From JAAYAY01 sp964429355 (GTDB lineage: Bacteria; Planctomycetota; Planctomycetia; Pirellulales; Thermoguttaceae): DNA of 36,097 bases. A program made the translations under genes and the position numbers. The stretch is taken from NCBI GenBank assembly GCA_964429355.1, contig CAYSCH010000048.1, positions 1 to 36,097 of the forward strand, given 5' to 3'. Each line of letters starts with the position of its first letter. Within the stretch, counting starts at the first letter, position 1. Shown piece by piece: positions 1 through 7,946 of this stretch. A model generated the notes under the pieces. It saw nothing but the letters and a program-made list of their open reading frames with translations. It was not told where the DNA came from and ran no database searches.

Positions 1-99
1 GCGGGTTTGCGGAGGAATAAGGGTGCCGGCACCTGGCAAGTTTACGATCAACGCCCGCAGTTCCAGACTATTCGCCGGGAGCCGGGCGGCAGTCGATGA
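1..99 (+). other. Possible 3' end of an upstream gene
   Basis: Frame 1 is open from the window edge to a TGA at 97-99 and gives 32 residues ending in EPGGSR. The peptide looks protein-like (it contains WQVYDQRPQFQTI) and uses mostly GC-rich codons. I recognise no family, and the start lies outside the window. It could equally be chance reading frame next to the decayed insertion sequence. Confidence 0.2.
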
Positions 100-213
100 A
101 GTCGTTGTTGCGAGTTCTCCCCCCTCCTGTTTTTGTCCGAGGAACACAATCCACCCCAACAATGTGTTTTTTGCCCCCACCTCACCTGGCATTTTTTGAT
201 CGATGAGGTTTTT

Positions 214-567
214 ATGTCAGACTATCCAAGCGATTTGAGCGACCTGCAATGGCAAGCGGTTCGCCATTGCATCCCGCCGGCCCAGCCTGTGGGCGTCAGC
301 AGGCAAGTTTCGCTTCGGGCGGTCGTCAACGCGATCCGCTATCGGCAGCGGAGCGGATGTGCGTGGCGGCTTCTGCCCCACGATTTTCCGCACTGGCGGA
401 CCGTCTACGGTTACGATCAGCAGTGGCAGTGCGATGGAACATGGCGCAAGATCGACCGCGCACTGCGGGATCTCCGCATGCAGTCTCCGAGCAACGTGGC
501 GGTCGTCGCGCTGGAAGGCGACGCCCTGCATCTGGTGACCGGCGCGGTTGCCGATCCTCTGAGATGA
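214..567 (+). pseudogene. IS5-family transposase, N-terminal fragment
   Basis: The ATG at 214 opens a 117-residue product starting MSDYPSDLSDLQWQAV. It continues with CAWRLLPHDFPHWRTVYGY and DGTWRKIDRALRD, which is the N-terminal helical domain (DUF4096 type) of IS5/IS1182-like transposases. Full transposases of this group run to about 250 residues or more and carry a DDE RNase H fold after this region. Here similarity stops at about residue 85 and the last 30 residues are unrelated, so no catalytic Asp or Glu is present. The IS is therefore a dead fragment. I see no second half downstream and could not define terminal inverted repeats. Confidence 0.75.
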
Positions 568-1242
568 AATAAGCCCCCGACCTGGGCATTCTTCGCCGCA
601 AGCGGATACCGGAAACGTTGCTCTTCTCGGAAGCAACCGACGGGATCCAGGCAAGTCTTTCTCCTGCATGGACGCAGGTGAAAGACACGCTTCTCTTCTC
701 ACGCGGCTCCGCGTTCTTTTCCCCCCCCAATCATCTTCCCATAGCGGTGATGGTTTCCAAACACCGGCAGGATTTTCCAAAAAAATCCAAGAAATGTCTG
801 TGTCTGGCGGGAATTCTCGTAAGTCGTTGCCGGCCCGGAGGATCCAGATGGGGCAATTGGCTCGCTTGTGGTTCGCGGCAGACCAGCCTCCCCCGGCGGC
901 TGCACACGTTCGCCGATCCACGCAGAGCGGAGCGTGGATGCAGGCGGGAGCCGCGGTGCGCTGCAGGAACGCTCTGGGCGGGTGCGTCGAGACGCACCCT
1001 GCAAGCGGTGGGCATTGACGGTGGATGGTGTGATAGCATTTCCCAAACACGATTTGAGGGGCATGATCCGGGGTGACGGGCACAGCGTAGCAAGAAGACG
1101 AGACGCTCGAGAGACTCCGACAAGTCTTGGAAGTCTCAGCGGGCCCAGACGGTCACAAGGGATCGTCTTGCGAGCGACTCCGGAATGTGCTGTGGGGCAA
1201 GAACCCTGGTATGCCCTGTTCGATAACACGGAAGGAAGAGTC
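568..1242. other. Intergenic region with three hairpins
   Basis: No supported gene lies between the transposase fragment and the large surface-protein gene. Three inverted repeats are visible. Arms at 655-667 and 674-686 form a 13-bp stem with one mismatch. Arms at 916-923 and 932-939 form a perfect 8-bp stem (ATCCACGC/GCGTGGAT). Arms at 980-988 and 991-999 form a perfect 9-bp stem (GGGTGCGTC/GACGCACCC). None is followed by a T-run, so they look like repeat-type or leader structures rather than terminators. The promoter of the downstream gene should lie here, but I cannot place it. Confidence 0.5.
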
Positions 1243-4161
1243 ATGTCGATGTTTCGGAATGTGAAGGAGCGTGGAATTGGCCTGTTCTCTGGTCACGCAG
1301 TGGTAAATGGAAGGGGACGCGGCAGGACGCCGTTGAATCGGCGGGCCCGCGTTCTGAATCTCGAATGGCTGGAAAACCGGCAACTGCTGTCCGTGTCGCC
1401 CGGTATCTCGCCGGACGATGCAAACGACCTGGGGCAGTCTGTGGCCCAATCCGACGGCTATACGGAATCGGCGGCCCTGGTGTCGACACTGGATCCGGCC
1501 GAGGGAGCCGTCACGACGCTGGACGCGGCTGGAGGCGATAACGGTATGGCCCCGGTCCTGGCCGACGACGGTTTTGCGATGACGTCGACCCAGCAACTGG
1601 GTTCCGGCGTGCTGGCGAACGACCTGGATGCCGACGGTGACGAGCTCACGGTCACACTCCTGTCGAATGTCTCACACGGCCAGCTCAAGCTGGATGCCAA
1701 CGGGCTGTTCACCTACCGTCCGGACAGCCAGTTCGGCGGGGTAGACACGTTCACCTATATGGTGAGCGATGGGGTCCATGAGGCCGGGCCGGCGACTGTG
1801 ACAATCGACGTGACCGCGGCGGAAAGCCACGCACCTGGCGCGGTCGACGACGCCTACACGCTCAGCGAGGACACAACTCTCACCGTCGGCCGACCAGATG
1901 GGCTCTTGGCCAACGATACCGATGCCGATGAGGATGCGCTGTTTGCCAACCTGGTCACGGCGCCTGAGCACGGCACAGTGACGGTCGGCCGTTACGGTTC
2001 ATTCACCTACACGCCCGGCGCCGATTTCAACGGAACCGACCAATTCACCTACGTGGCCAGCGACCTGGATGCCGAGAGCGAACCGGCCACGGTGACTCTC
2101 AACGTGGAGGCCGTCAACGACGTGCCGATCTCGACGGTCGACGCCTACTCGACCTCCGAAGACGGGACGCTCACCATCGATGCGGTCGCCGGTGTGCTGG
2201 CCAACGACGTAGACGCCGACGGCGACACGCTCACAGTGACCCTGGTCCAAGAACCGGCCCACGGCACCGTGACGCTCGCAAGCGACGGGTCTTTCCAGTA
2301 CTCGCCGGAGCCCGGTTTCCATGGCGAAGACGGTTTTACCTACGTGGCCAATGACGGCCAGGCCGATACGGAGGTGGCCTCGGTCACGATCATGGTCGAG
2401 GCCGTGAACGACGGGCCGGTGGCTGCGACCGATGCCTACTCGATCGCCGAAGACGGAGCACTTGCGGTCGAAGCCGAAGAGGGTGTGTTGGCCAACGACA
2501 CCGACGCCGACGGCGACACGCTCACGGTGAGCCTCGTCGACGAACCGAGCCATGGAACCGTGACACTCGGCCAGGACGGTTCGTTCCAATACGCGCCCGA
2601 GCCCGGATTCCACGGTGAAGACAGCTTCACCTACCTCGCCAGCGACGGCCAGTCGCAAAGCGCGGTGACGATGGTAGCCATTGCCGTGGACGCGCTGAAC
2701 GATGGGCCGGTCTCGACCGGCGATACCTACTCCGTGCCCGAAGACGCTGTGCTGACGGTGGACGCCGCCGGCGGAGTGCTGGCGAACGACACGGATCCGG
2801 ACGGCGACCCGCTCGCGGTGAGCCTGGTCAACCACCCGGCTCACGGCACGGTGACCCTGGCCGCGGACGGTTCCTTCGTTTACACCCCCGAGGCAGGTTT
2901 CTCGGGTGACGACAGCTTCACGTATCTTGCCAGCGACGGCCAGGCGGAGGGTGAACCCACCGCGGTGGCGATCACCGTGACGGCGGCCAATGATGGGCCG
3001 GTCTCGACCGGCGATACCTACTCCGTGGCCGAAGACGCTGTGCTGACGGTGGACGCCGCCGGCGGAGTGCTGGCGAACGACGCGGATCCGGATGGCGCCC
3101 CGCTCACGGTGAGCCTGGTCAACCAGCCGGCTCACGGCACGGTGACCCTGGCCGCGGACGGATCCTTCGTCTACACCCCCGAGGCCGGTTTCTCGGGTGA
3201 CGACAGCTTCACGTATCTTGCCAGCGACGGCCAGGCAGAGGGTGAACCCACCGCGGTGGCGATCACCGTGACGGCGGTGGACGATGAGCCGGTGCCTGGC
3301 GACGATGCCCAGCTTTCGATCGAGCTGCAGGTGACCGATAGCCCCTTCGGGGCCGAGGTTGACACGCTCTGGACGAATTCGACCTTCTGGGTCAGCGCCT
3401 ACGTGGAGGATCTGCGAGACACGCCAGCCGGTGTGATCGGCGGTGCCATCGACCTGACCTACGACGCTTCGGCGGTCGCGCCGACCGGTGAGGTGGTCTA
3501 CGGCGACTCCTTCAGCATGTTCCAGCAGGGCGAGGTCAACGGCGAGGAGGGACTGGTCGACGAGACCGGAGCCCTCACGGCTACGGCCGGGGTGGGTGCC
3601 GGCCAGGCGGCGGCGTTTGTCTCGTGGCAGTTCACCCGCACGGGCGAACCGGAAACCTTCGTCCATGGAAACGCCCAGTTTGCCGTGGATGTTGCGGAGG
3701 GTACCTCCACCATTCTGCCGAGCAACTTTGCCCTGACGGGTTCCGGAAGCCCGGTGGAGTGGTCCGATGTTGAGATGGGCTCGGCCCAACTGGATCTGAT
3801 CTTCGCCGATTTCAACCAGGATCATCGCGTGGACCATTTTGATCTGGCCCTCTGGGTGCCTCACTCCGGCACGTCGGCAGACGATTCGACCCTGGCCGCG
3901 GGAGCGGTCGGCTACGAACCCATGTTCGATCTGAACTCGAACCGCTCGATCGATCAGGCCGACCTGGATCTTCTGACTTCGGCCATGTACACCGTACCGG
4001 CTCGCGCCGAATCGATTGCCACGCCTTCGCTTGAGGAAGCCGGCGGGATCGGCGACGCAGACAGCTTGCTGGCCGACCTGGACTCCGGCTCGGAGTCGGA
4101 AGTGGCCAGTCCGACCCTGGCGATCGATAACCTGTTTGCCAGCGAGGATCTCTGGACCTGA
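1243..4161 (+). CDS. Surface protein: six cadherin-like repeats, cohesin-like region, dockerin
   Basis: This 972-residue protein is probably exported and adhesive or scaffold-like. ATG 1243 was chosen because GGAAGGAAG precedes it and because the planctomycete N-terminal motif (ARVLNLEWLENRQLLSV, about residues 33-50) then sits where that family has it. Six Big_9/cadherin-like repeats of about 97 residues follow (about 105-680). Each carries a DAYS..ED start, GVLAND.DADGD, HGTVTL, FTY.ASDG and an Asn-Asp end, typical of calcium-binding VCBS/cadherin-like units. Residues 690-850 resemble the cohesin-like domain often found in planctomycete proteins. Two EF-hand-like loops follow (FADFNQDHRVDHFD at about 854, FDLNSNRSIDQADLDLL at about 895), forming a type-I dockerin. 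Open frame extends upstream to 868 but lacks the family N-terminus. No classical signal peptide is seen; the motif may stand in for it. Ligand unknown. Confidence 0.9.
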   Translation: MSMFRNVKERGIGLFSGHAVVNGRGRGRTPLNRRARVLNLEWLENRQLLSVSPGISPDDANDLGQSVAQSDGYTESAALVSTLDPAEGAVTTLDAAGGDNGMAPVLADDGFAMTSTQQLGSGVLANDLDADGDELTVTLLSNVSHGQLKLDANGLFTYRPDSQFGGVDTFTYMVSDGVHEAGPATVTIDVTAAESHAPGAVDDAYTLSEDTTLTVGRPDGLLANDTDADEDALFANLVTAPEHGTVTVGRYGSFTYTPGADFNGTDQFTYVASDLDAESEPATVTLNVEAVNDVPISTVDAYSTSEDGTLTIDAVAGVLANDVDADGDTLTVTLVQEPAHGTVTLASDGSFQYSPEPGFHGEDGFTYVANDGQADTEVASVTIMVEAVNDGPVAATDAYSIAEDGALAVEAEEGVLANDTDADGDTLTVSLVDEPSHGTVTLGQDGSFQYAPEPGFHGEDSFTYLASDGQSQSAVTMVAIAVDALNDGPVSTGDTYSVPEDAVLTVDAAGGVLANDTDPDGDPLAVSLVNHPAHGTVTLAADGSFVYTPEAGFSGDDSFTYLASDGQAEGEPTAVAITVTAANDGPVSTGDTYSVAEDAVLTVDAAGGVLANDADPDGAPLTVSLVNQPAHGTVTLAADGSFVYTPEAGFSGDDSFTYLASDGQAEGEPTAVAITVTAVDDEPVPGDDAQLSIELQVTDSPFGAEVDTLWTNSTFWVSAYVEDLRDTPAGVIGGAIDLTYDASAVAPTGEVVYGDSFSMFQQGEVNGEEGLVDETGALTATAGVGAGQAAAFVSWQFTRTGEPETFVHGNAQFAVDVAEGTSTILPSNFALTGSGSPVEWSDVEMGSAQLDLIFADFNQDHRVDHFDLALWVPHSGTSADDSTLAAGAVGYEPMFDLNSNRSIDQADLDLLTSAMYTVPARAESIATPSLEEAGGIGDADSLLADLDSGSESEVASPTLAIDNLFASEDLWT
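2701..3282 (+). repeat. Two near-identical 291-bp tandem units in the surface-protein gene
   Basis: Unit A (2701-2991) and unit B (2992-3282) each encode one cadherin-like repeat of 97 residues. They differ at only about a dozen scattered bases, for example GTGCCCGAA against GTGGCCGAA and AACCACCCG against AACCAGCCG. The four other repeats in the gene are much more divergent. This points to a recent tandem duplication or gene conversion of one whole repeat. Confidence 0.9.
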
Positions 4162-4217
4162 TCCGAAGCTTGACGGGGGTGGCATTCCGCCGCCGTTCCA
4201 TTACCGAATGTGCCAAG

Positions 4218-4259
4218 AAAACGGCCCGTTGGGAGGAGAAATCCCCGCGGGCCGTTTTT
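4218..4259 (+). terminator. Rho-independent terminator of the surface-protein gene
   Basis: Perfect 11-bp inverted repeat AAAACGGCCCG (4218-4228) and CGGGCCGTTTT (4248-4258), with a T-run directly after the GC-rich stem. It starts 56 bases after the stop codon of the surface-protein gene. Confidence 0.9.
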
Positions 4260-4494
4260 CTCCTTACGGCTCTGTTCCTCATGCCTTCGCTGGCTCCGCT
4301 CTTGCCAGCCTGACCCCAATTCCGTGTCTCTCCGGCCCCTGATCTATTCTATTCAAACGGCCACCTACGTCCCTTCATGTCTCGCGGAAGACTCCCCTGA
4401 TTGCACTACCTTCCGGCCTGAGTTCCACCAATCCACCCTTCCTGGCTCTTGTGCTCTTGCCGCCGGTCTCCAGCCGCCTTGGCCCTTCTCGAAA

Positions 4495-4524
4495 CATGGG
4501 ATAAACTGAAACGTTTGTCCCATG
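4495..4524 (+). promoter_or_regulatory. Leader hairpin directly upstream of yjbQ
   Basis: CATGGGATAAAC (4495-4506), a six-base loop, then GTTTGTCCCATG (4513-4524) form a 12-bp stem with a single G-U wobble in RNA. The stem ends eight bases before the AGGAGA ribosome binding site (4533-4538) of yjbQ. It has no T-run, so it is more likely a 5'-leader structure affecting translation or mRNA stability than a terminator. The rest of 4260-4494 shows nothing clear. Confidence 0.5.
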
Positions 4525-4544
4525 ACTTTCTCAGGAGACCGGCT

Positions 4545-4964
4545 GTGGTTTGGATCCAACGTGACTTGCAGTTGCCGGCGTTAGGAGCCGGCATTCACCC
4601 GATCACCCGCAATATTCTGGAAACGCTCCCCGAAATCGCCGAGATGAAGGTGGGATTACTCCACGTATTCATTCTTCACACTTCGGCCTCCCTCACTCTC
4701 AACGAGAACGCGGATCCGGATGTGTGCGAGGATCTGCAACGGGCCCTCGACACGATTGCCCCGGAAGACGTTTCCTACGCCCACACGGTCGAAGGCCCGG
4801 ACGATATGCCGGCCCACGTGAAAACGTCGTTGACGGACAGCGGGCTGACGATTCCGATCGGGGCCGGGCGACCTCGCCTGGGAACCTGGCAGGGCATCTT
4901 CCTGTGCGAGCACCGCCACAGCCCCCACCGGCGTCACCTCGTGCTCACGCTGCAGGGCGAGTAG
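4545..4964 (+). CDS. yjbQ: YjbQ family protein (UPF0047, thiamine phosphate synthase-like)
   Basis: This 139-residue cytosolic protein of the YjbQ/UPF0047 family has the usual family length. GTG 4545 was chosen because AGGAGA precedes it by six bases and because the product then begins MVWIQRDLQLPA, as family members do. Conserved blocks are HTSASLTLNENADPDV (from about residue 45), DDMPAHVKTSLT, GTWQGIFLCEHR and the C-terminal LTLQGE. Some members show weak thiamine-phosphate synthase activity and the fold binds metal or phosphate; the true role is not settled. No TPP riboswitch is visible in the leader. The gene stands alone, following a strong terminator and converging on the Tat-exported gene. 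Confidence 0.93.
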   Translation: MVWIQRDLQLPALGAGIHPITRNILETLPEIAEMKVGLLHVFILHTSASLTLNENADPDVCEDLQRALDTIAPEDVSYAHTVEGPDDMPAHVKTSLTDSGLTIPIGAGRPRLGTWQGIFLCEHRHSPHRRHLVLTLQGE

Positions 4965-5053
4965 TGTTACGGCAGGCCGCCATGAACGGCCGGAGGCGAA
5001 CCGCCGATCCAGGTGCCGATGTGGAGGACTGGGCTCCAGGGTGAATTCCCGCT

Positions 5054-6616
5054 TCAGCCGAGGTTGTCCCACTGGATGGGAACACGTTTGAGGGCATAGC
5101 CCACTTCCCGCAGGTAGTTGCCGTAAACGGTCATCCAGTGGAAACCAGGCATGCGTTGGGCGACGGTCTCGGCGGGAATGTTGAAGCGAATGTCGATCTG
5201 GGACCGGCAGATGGGCAACAACGGATGATCGAGGATCTCGCCCGAAAGGCCCAGCCAGCGTTCGGCCTTGAAATCCGGGGCGATGTTGGTGACAACCTGC
5301 CCTTTCCGCATGTTCACCTTGGGGGCGGCGCCGTAATCGGACTCGAAGTGGGTCATGATCAGGGCCGGTTCGGCCGACTTGCCGTCGAGTTTGCGAGGAG
5401 CCGTGCAATGGGCCAAGGTGATCACGCCGTCATGGGGATAGGTCGGATCGTTGAGGAACACCGGCAGCCCCGAGATCCCGGCCAGCAGGATCCCCGACGG
5501 AATGACGACGAAGTCCGATTCGCAGAAGGCTAGGTAGCCGTCGTCGTTCAGAGTACTGAGCGTCAGGCAGGCGGTGGTCTGGGCAATGGGCATGATGGTA
5601 CCCATGCAGCCGTTGATCGTGATCGCCCGGCAGTCGGCCTGGGCCATGAGACGCCGAAAGACGTCGTCCAGCAGGAAGCAAGGGGCGATGAACTTCCGGT
5701 CGGTCTCGAGCTTGGTGCCTTCCGACTTGAGATACTCTTCGGCACGGCGATCGGCCAGGGCCACGGCATTCTTGTCGGCCCGGGCCGCTTCGATGAGCTT
5801 GCCCAGTTCCTCGTAGGTCACCGTTTGGATGTCGAGCTTCCAGCGCTCGTGGGCCAATGCGGGAACGACCCCCTTGGGCTGGGCCCAACCATCGGGACCG
5901 CCGATGGCAAGAATCTTCGTGCCCAGCGCGTTGCGCAGGCCGCAGAGAGCCCGCAGACGCCAAGTCACTTCGTCGAGGCTGTCGACCACCACGTCCTGGT
6001 CGTCGATCCCTTTGACAGCCAGTTGATCCGTATGCTGACGGAGGAATCGAGGGCTGATAATCTCGTAGTGGAGGTAGAGCGGCCCGGACTTGTGACGGAG
6101 GAAGAAGATGCAGTCCTTGCCGAGTTTCGGGAGTGAGCCGAGGTCGCCGGCGGCTGCGTAGACCAGGAGGACGTCGGTCTTCTCGAGATCGGCGTGGCCG
6201 GTCAGCTCCGCGGAGTCCTTCACGGCCGAGACCGGCAGGAATTCCACGGGGAAATCGGCCTTGATCTTCAAAAGGTCGATTTCACCTTGGATCCGCTTGA
6301 CCTCGGCATCGGCGTCCTGCTGGGTTTGAATCCCGCCCCAACTTCGCCAGCTCGTCTGGGGAGCCGGCTGGTACGTCGAGTACACGAGAACCGGTTTCAC
6401 CCGGATCGGACGCCGAGAGGCCGGCTTGAGAACTTCCGGCTCGGCTGCGGCAAGTCCGAACCATGTGAGTCCAGTCAAGGCAATGCCTCCCAGTGCGGCG
6501 GCCCCGCCGAGGAACGTTCGCCGAGAAACGCCGTGGGACGAATCCGGCGCGTGATCGCAACAGGGGTAGCAGCGGGGATGGGGGGTATCGCCGGCATGTT
6601 CGGGATGACGTTCCAT
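5054..6616 (-). CDS. Tat-exported L-fucose isomerase-like protein
   Basis: This 520-residue protein starts at ATG 6616, preceded by AGGAG at eight bases. The leader has SRRTFLGG (twin Arg at residues 32-33) and a hydrophobic stretch ending ...GLAAAEPE, a Tat signal peptide. Its n-region is unusually long and holds a Cys/His cluster (CYPCCDHAP). The mature part resembles the C-terminal fold of L-fucose/L-arabinose isomerases: AITINGCMGTIMP, a CLTLSTLNDDGYLAFCESD block, and GISGLPVFLNDPTY followed by ITLAHCTAPRKL. Known isomerases of that fold are cytosolic and metal dependent, so an exported member is odd, and its reaction cannot be named from sequence alone. It diverges from the aldolase gene at 6968. 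I am confident of export and fold, less so of activity. Confidence 0.8.
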   Translation of the reverse strand: MERHPEHAGDTPHPRCYPCCDHAPDSSHGVSRRTFLGGAAALGGIALTGLTWFGLAAAEPEVLKPASRRPIRVKPVLVYSTYQPAPQTSWRSWGGIQTQQDADAEVKRIQGEIDLLKIKADFPVEFLPVSAVKDSAELTGHADLEKTDVLLVYAAAGDLGSLPKLGKDCIFFLRHKSGPLYLHYEIISPRFLRQHTDQLAVKGIDDQDVVVDSLDEVTWRLRALCGLRNALGTKILAIGGPDGWAQPKGVVPALAHERWKLDIQTVTYEELGKLIEAARADKNAVALADRRAEEYLKSEGTKLETDRKFIAPCFLLDDVFRRLMAQADCRAITINGCMGTIMPIAQTTACLTLSTLNDDGYLAFCESDFVVIPSGILLAGISGLPVFLNDPTYPHDGVITLAHCTAPRKLDGKSAEPALIMTHFESDYGAAPKVNMRKGQVVTNIAPDFKAERWLGLSGEILDHPLLPICRSQIDIRFNIPAETVAQRMPGFHWMTVYGNYLREVGYALKRVPIQWDNLG

Positions 6617-6718
6617 GGCAAGAGCTCCTGGCAAACGGACTTGGGACCACGAGAAATCGCCCGTACCATACAGCGCCCTGGGGAAGGAAGCAAGAAAGAA
6701 TTGGCGACCTGTCGGCCT

Positions 6719-6901
6719 CGAATCCCAACGTGCGCAGGGCAAGTTCTCGCGGAGGATCGATTTCAGCACGGTCCGCTCCTGCCGGGTCAGTTTCCGGTAT
6801 TTGGCCCGGTATGGCTGGTCCAGGGGATGGTATTTTGGTTCCCAAAACTGCAGCAAACCAAAGCGGTCGCAGGCGGTGGGCCACTCTGGCCAAGGTTGAC
6901 A
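6719..6901 (-). other. Protein-like open stretch upstream of the Tat gene (possible remnant)
   Basis: On the minus strand, and in frame with the Tat protein, about 60 codons read like real protein: WPEWPTACDRFGLLQFW, EPKYHPLDQPYRAKYRK, then LTRQERTVLKSILREN. Codon use is GC-rich and varied. There is no stop between it and the Tat start at 6616, and an ATG lies upstream at 6928. I know no family for it. Either a longer gene was fused to or truncated against the Tat gene, or this is a remnant of a small gene. The divergent promoters for 6616 and 6968 must also lie in 6617-6967. Confidence 0.35.
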
Positions 6902-6967
6902 GACGCCTCTGTGGAGGGGAAAATGCATTGTTCGCGTCGTCCTGCCATCGCCAAGAAGGAGTCTGCT

Positions 6968-7936
6968 GTGAATGCCCCTTGGATCACGTATCGCCCTGAA
7001 CTGAAGGTCCTTGACTGCACGATCCGAGACGGAGGCCTGGTCAACGACCACCGTTTCGACGACAGCTTCGTGAAGGCCGTCTATGAGGCCTGCGTGGAGG
7101 CGGGGATCGACTACATGGAGATGGGTTACAAGGCCTCCAAGGAGTTGTTTTCCCGCGATCAGTTCGGTCCGTGGAAGTTTTGCGATGAAGAGGACCTGCG
7201 GCGCGTCGTGGGCGAAAACAAGACCTCGCTCAGGCTCTCGGCCATGGCCGATGCGGGCAAGTCGAACTGGCGGACGGATATTCTCCCCAAGTCGGAAAGC
7301 GTGCTCGACATGATTCGCGTGGCGTTCTACGTGAACCAGGTTTCGGAAGCCGTGGAAATGATTGCTGATGCGGCCGAGAAGGGCTACGAAGTGACGGCCA
7401 ACCTGATGGCCGTCTCCACGGCCAAAGAAGAAGAGATCGACCATGCGCTTGAGGAGTTGGCAAAGACTCCTGCCTGCCAGATCGTGGTCGTTGACAGTTT
7501 CGGTTCGCTCTATGCCGAGCAGGTGGAACGCCTCGTGAAGAAGTACCTGGACTTCGGCAGGGCGACCGGCAAGGAAGTGGGAATGCACGCCCACAACAAC
7601 CAGCAACTGGCGTTTGCCAACACGATCGAGGCGATCATCCACGGGGCCAACCGCGTCGACGCCTCCATGGCCGGCCTGGGACGCGGGGCCGGCAATTGTC
7701 CGATGGAATTGCTGATCGGGTTCTTGCGGAATCCCAAGTTCAAGATTCGTCCGATCTACCAGGTCCTCCAGGAGCAATTGCAGCCGCTGCGCCAGGCGGT
7801 TGAATGGGGGCCGTTCCCGGAATTCATGATTACCGGCCAACTGAACGAGCATCCACGTTCGGCCATCGCGGCTCGCCGCAGCGAGATGTGTGATCGCTAC
7901 GTCGAGTTCTACGACAAGATGACCAGCGACGTTTAG
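6968..7936 (+). CDS. HMGL/DmpG-type aldolase
   Basis: This 322-residue cytosolic TIM-barrel enzyme belongs to the pyruvate-dependent aldolase superfamily (HMG-CoA lyase, 4-hydroxy-2-oxovalerate aldolase DmpG, isopropylmalate synthase). GTG 6968 was chosen because AAGGAG precedes it at six bases; the ATG at 6923 is a weaker alternative. The metal-site motif LDCTIRDGGLVND lies near the N-terminus. The second motif GMHAHNNQQLAFAN and the GANRVDASMAGLGRGAGN block follow, giving the Asp and the two His expected to bind the divalent metal. The family cleaves or forms C-C bonds next to a 2-oxo acid; the exact substrate is unknown. Being divergent from a sugar-isomerase-like gene suggests sugar or sugar-acid breakdown (inference). 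The next gene converges with a gap of only ten bases. Confidence 0.88.
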   Translation: MNAPWITYRPELKVLDCTIRDGGLVNDHRFDDSFVKAVYEACVEAGIDYMEMGYKASKELFSRDQFGPWKFCDEEDLRRVVGENKTSLRLSAMADAGKSNWRTDILPKSESVLDMIRVAFYVNQVSEAVEMIADAAEKGYEVTANLMAVSTAKEEEIDHALEELAKTPACQIVVVDSFGSLYAEQVERLVKKYLDFGRATGKEVGMHAHNNQQLAFANTIEAIIHGANRVDASMAGLGRGAGNCPMELLIGFLRNPKFKIRPIYQVLQEQLQPLRQAVEWGPFPEFMITGQLNEHPRSAIAARRSEMCDRYVEFYDKMTSDV

Positions 7937-7946
7937 ATCGATTTCG

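Noticed and set aside
868..1242. N-terminal extension of the surface protein by 125 codons
   Set aside because: The extension has hairpin repeats and Arg-rich sequence, while ATG 1243 has a ribosome site and the correct family N-terminus.
1999..4185. A 728-codon open frame on the minus strand across the surface-protein gene
   Set aside because: It is the antisense of GC-rich repeats; the plus strand has the clear domain matches, and the minus peptide shows only Arg/His/Gly-rich repeats.
4260..4544. TPP riboswitch upstream of yjbQ
   Set aside because: The conserved CUGAGA and ACCUGAU-type blocks are absent; only a simple hairpin is present.
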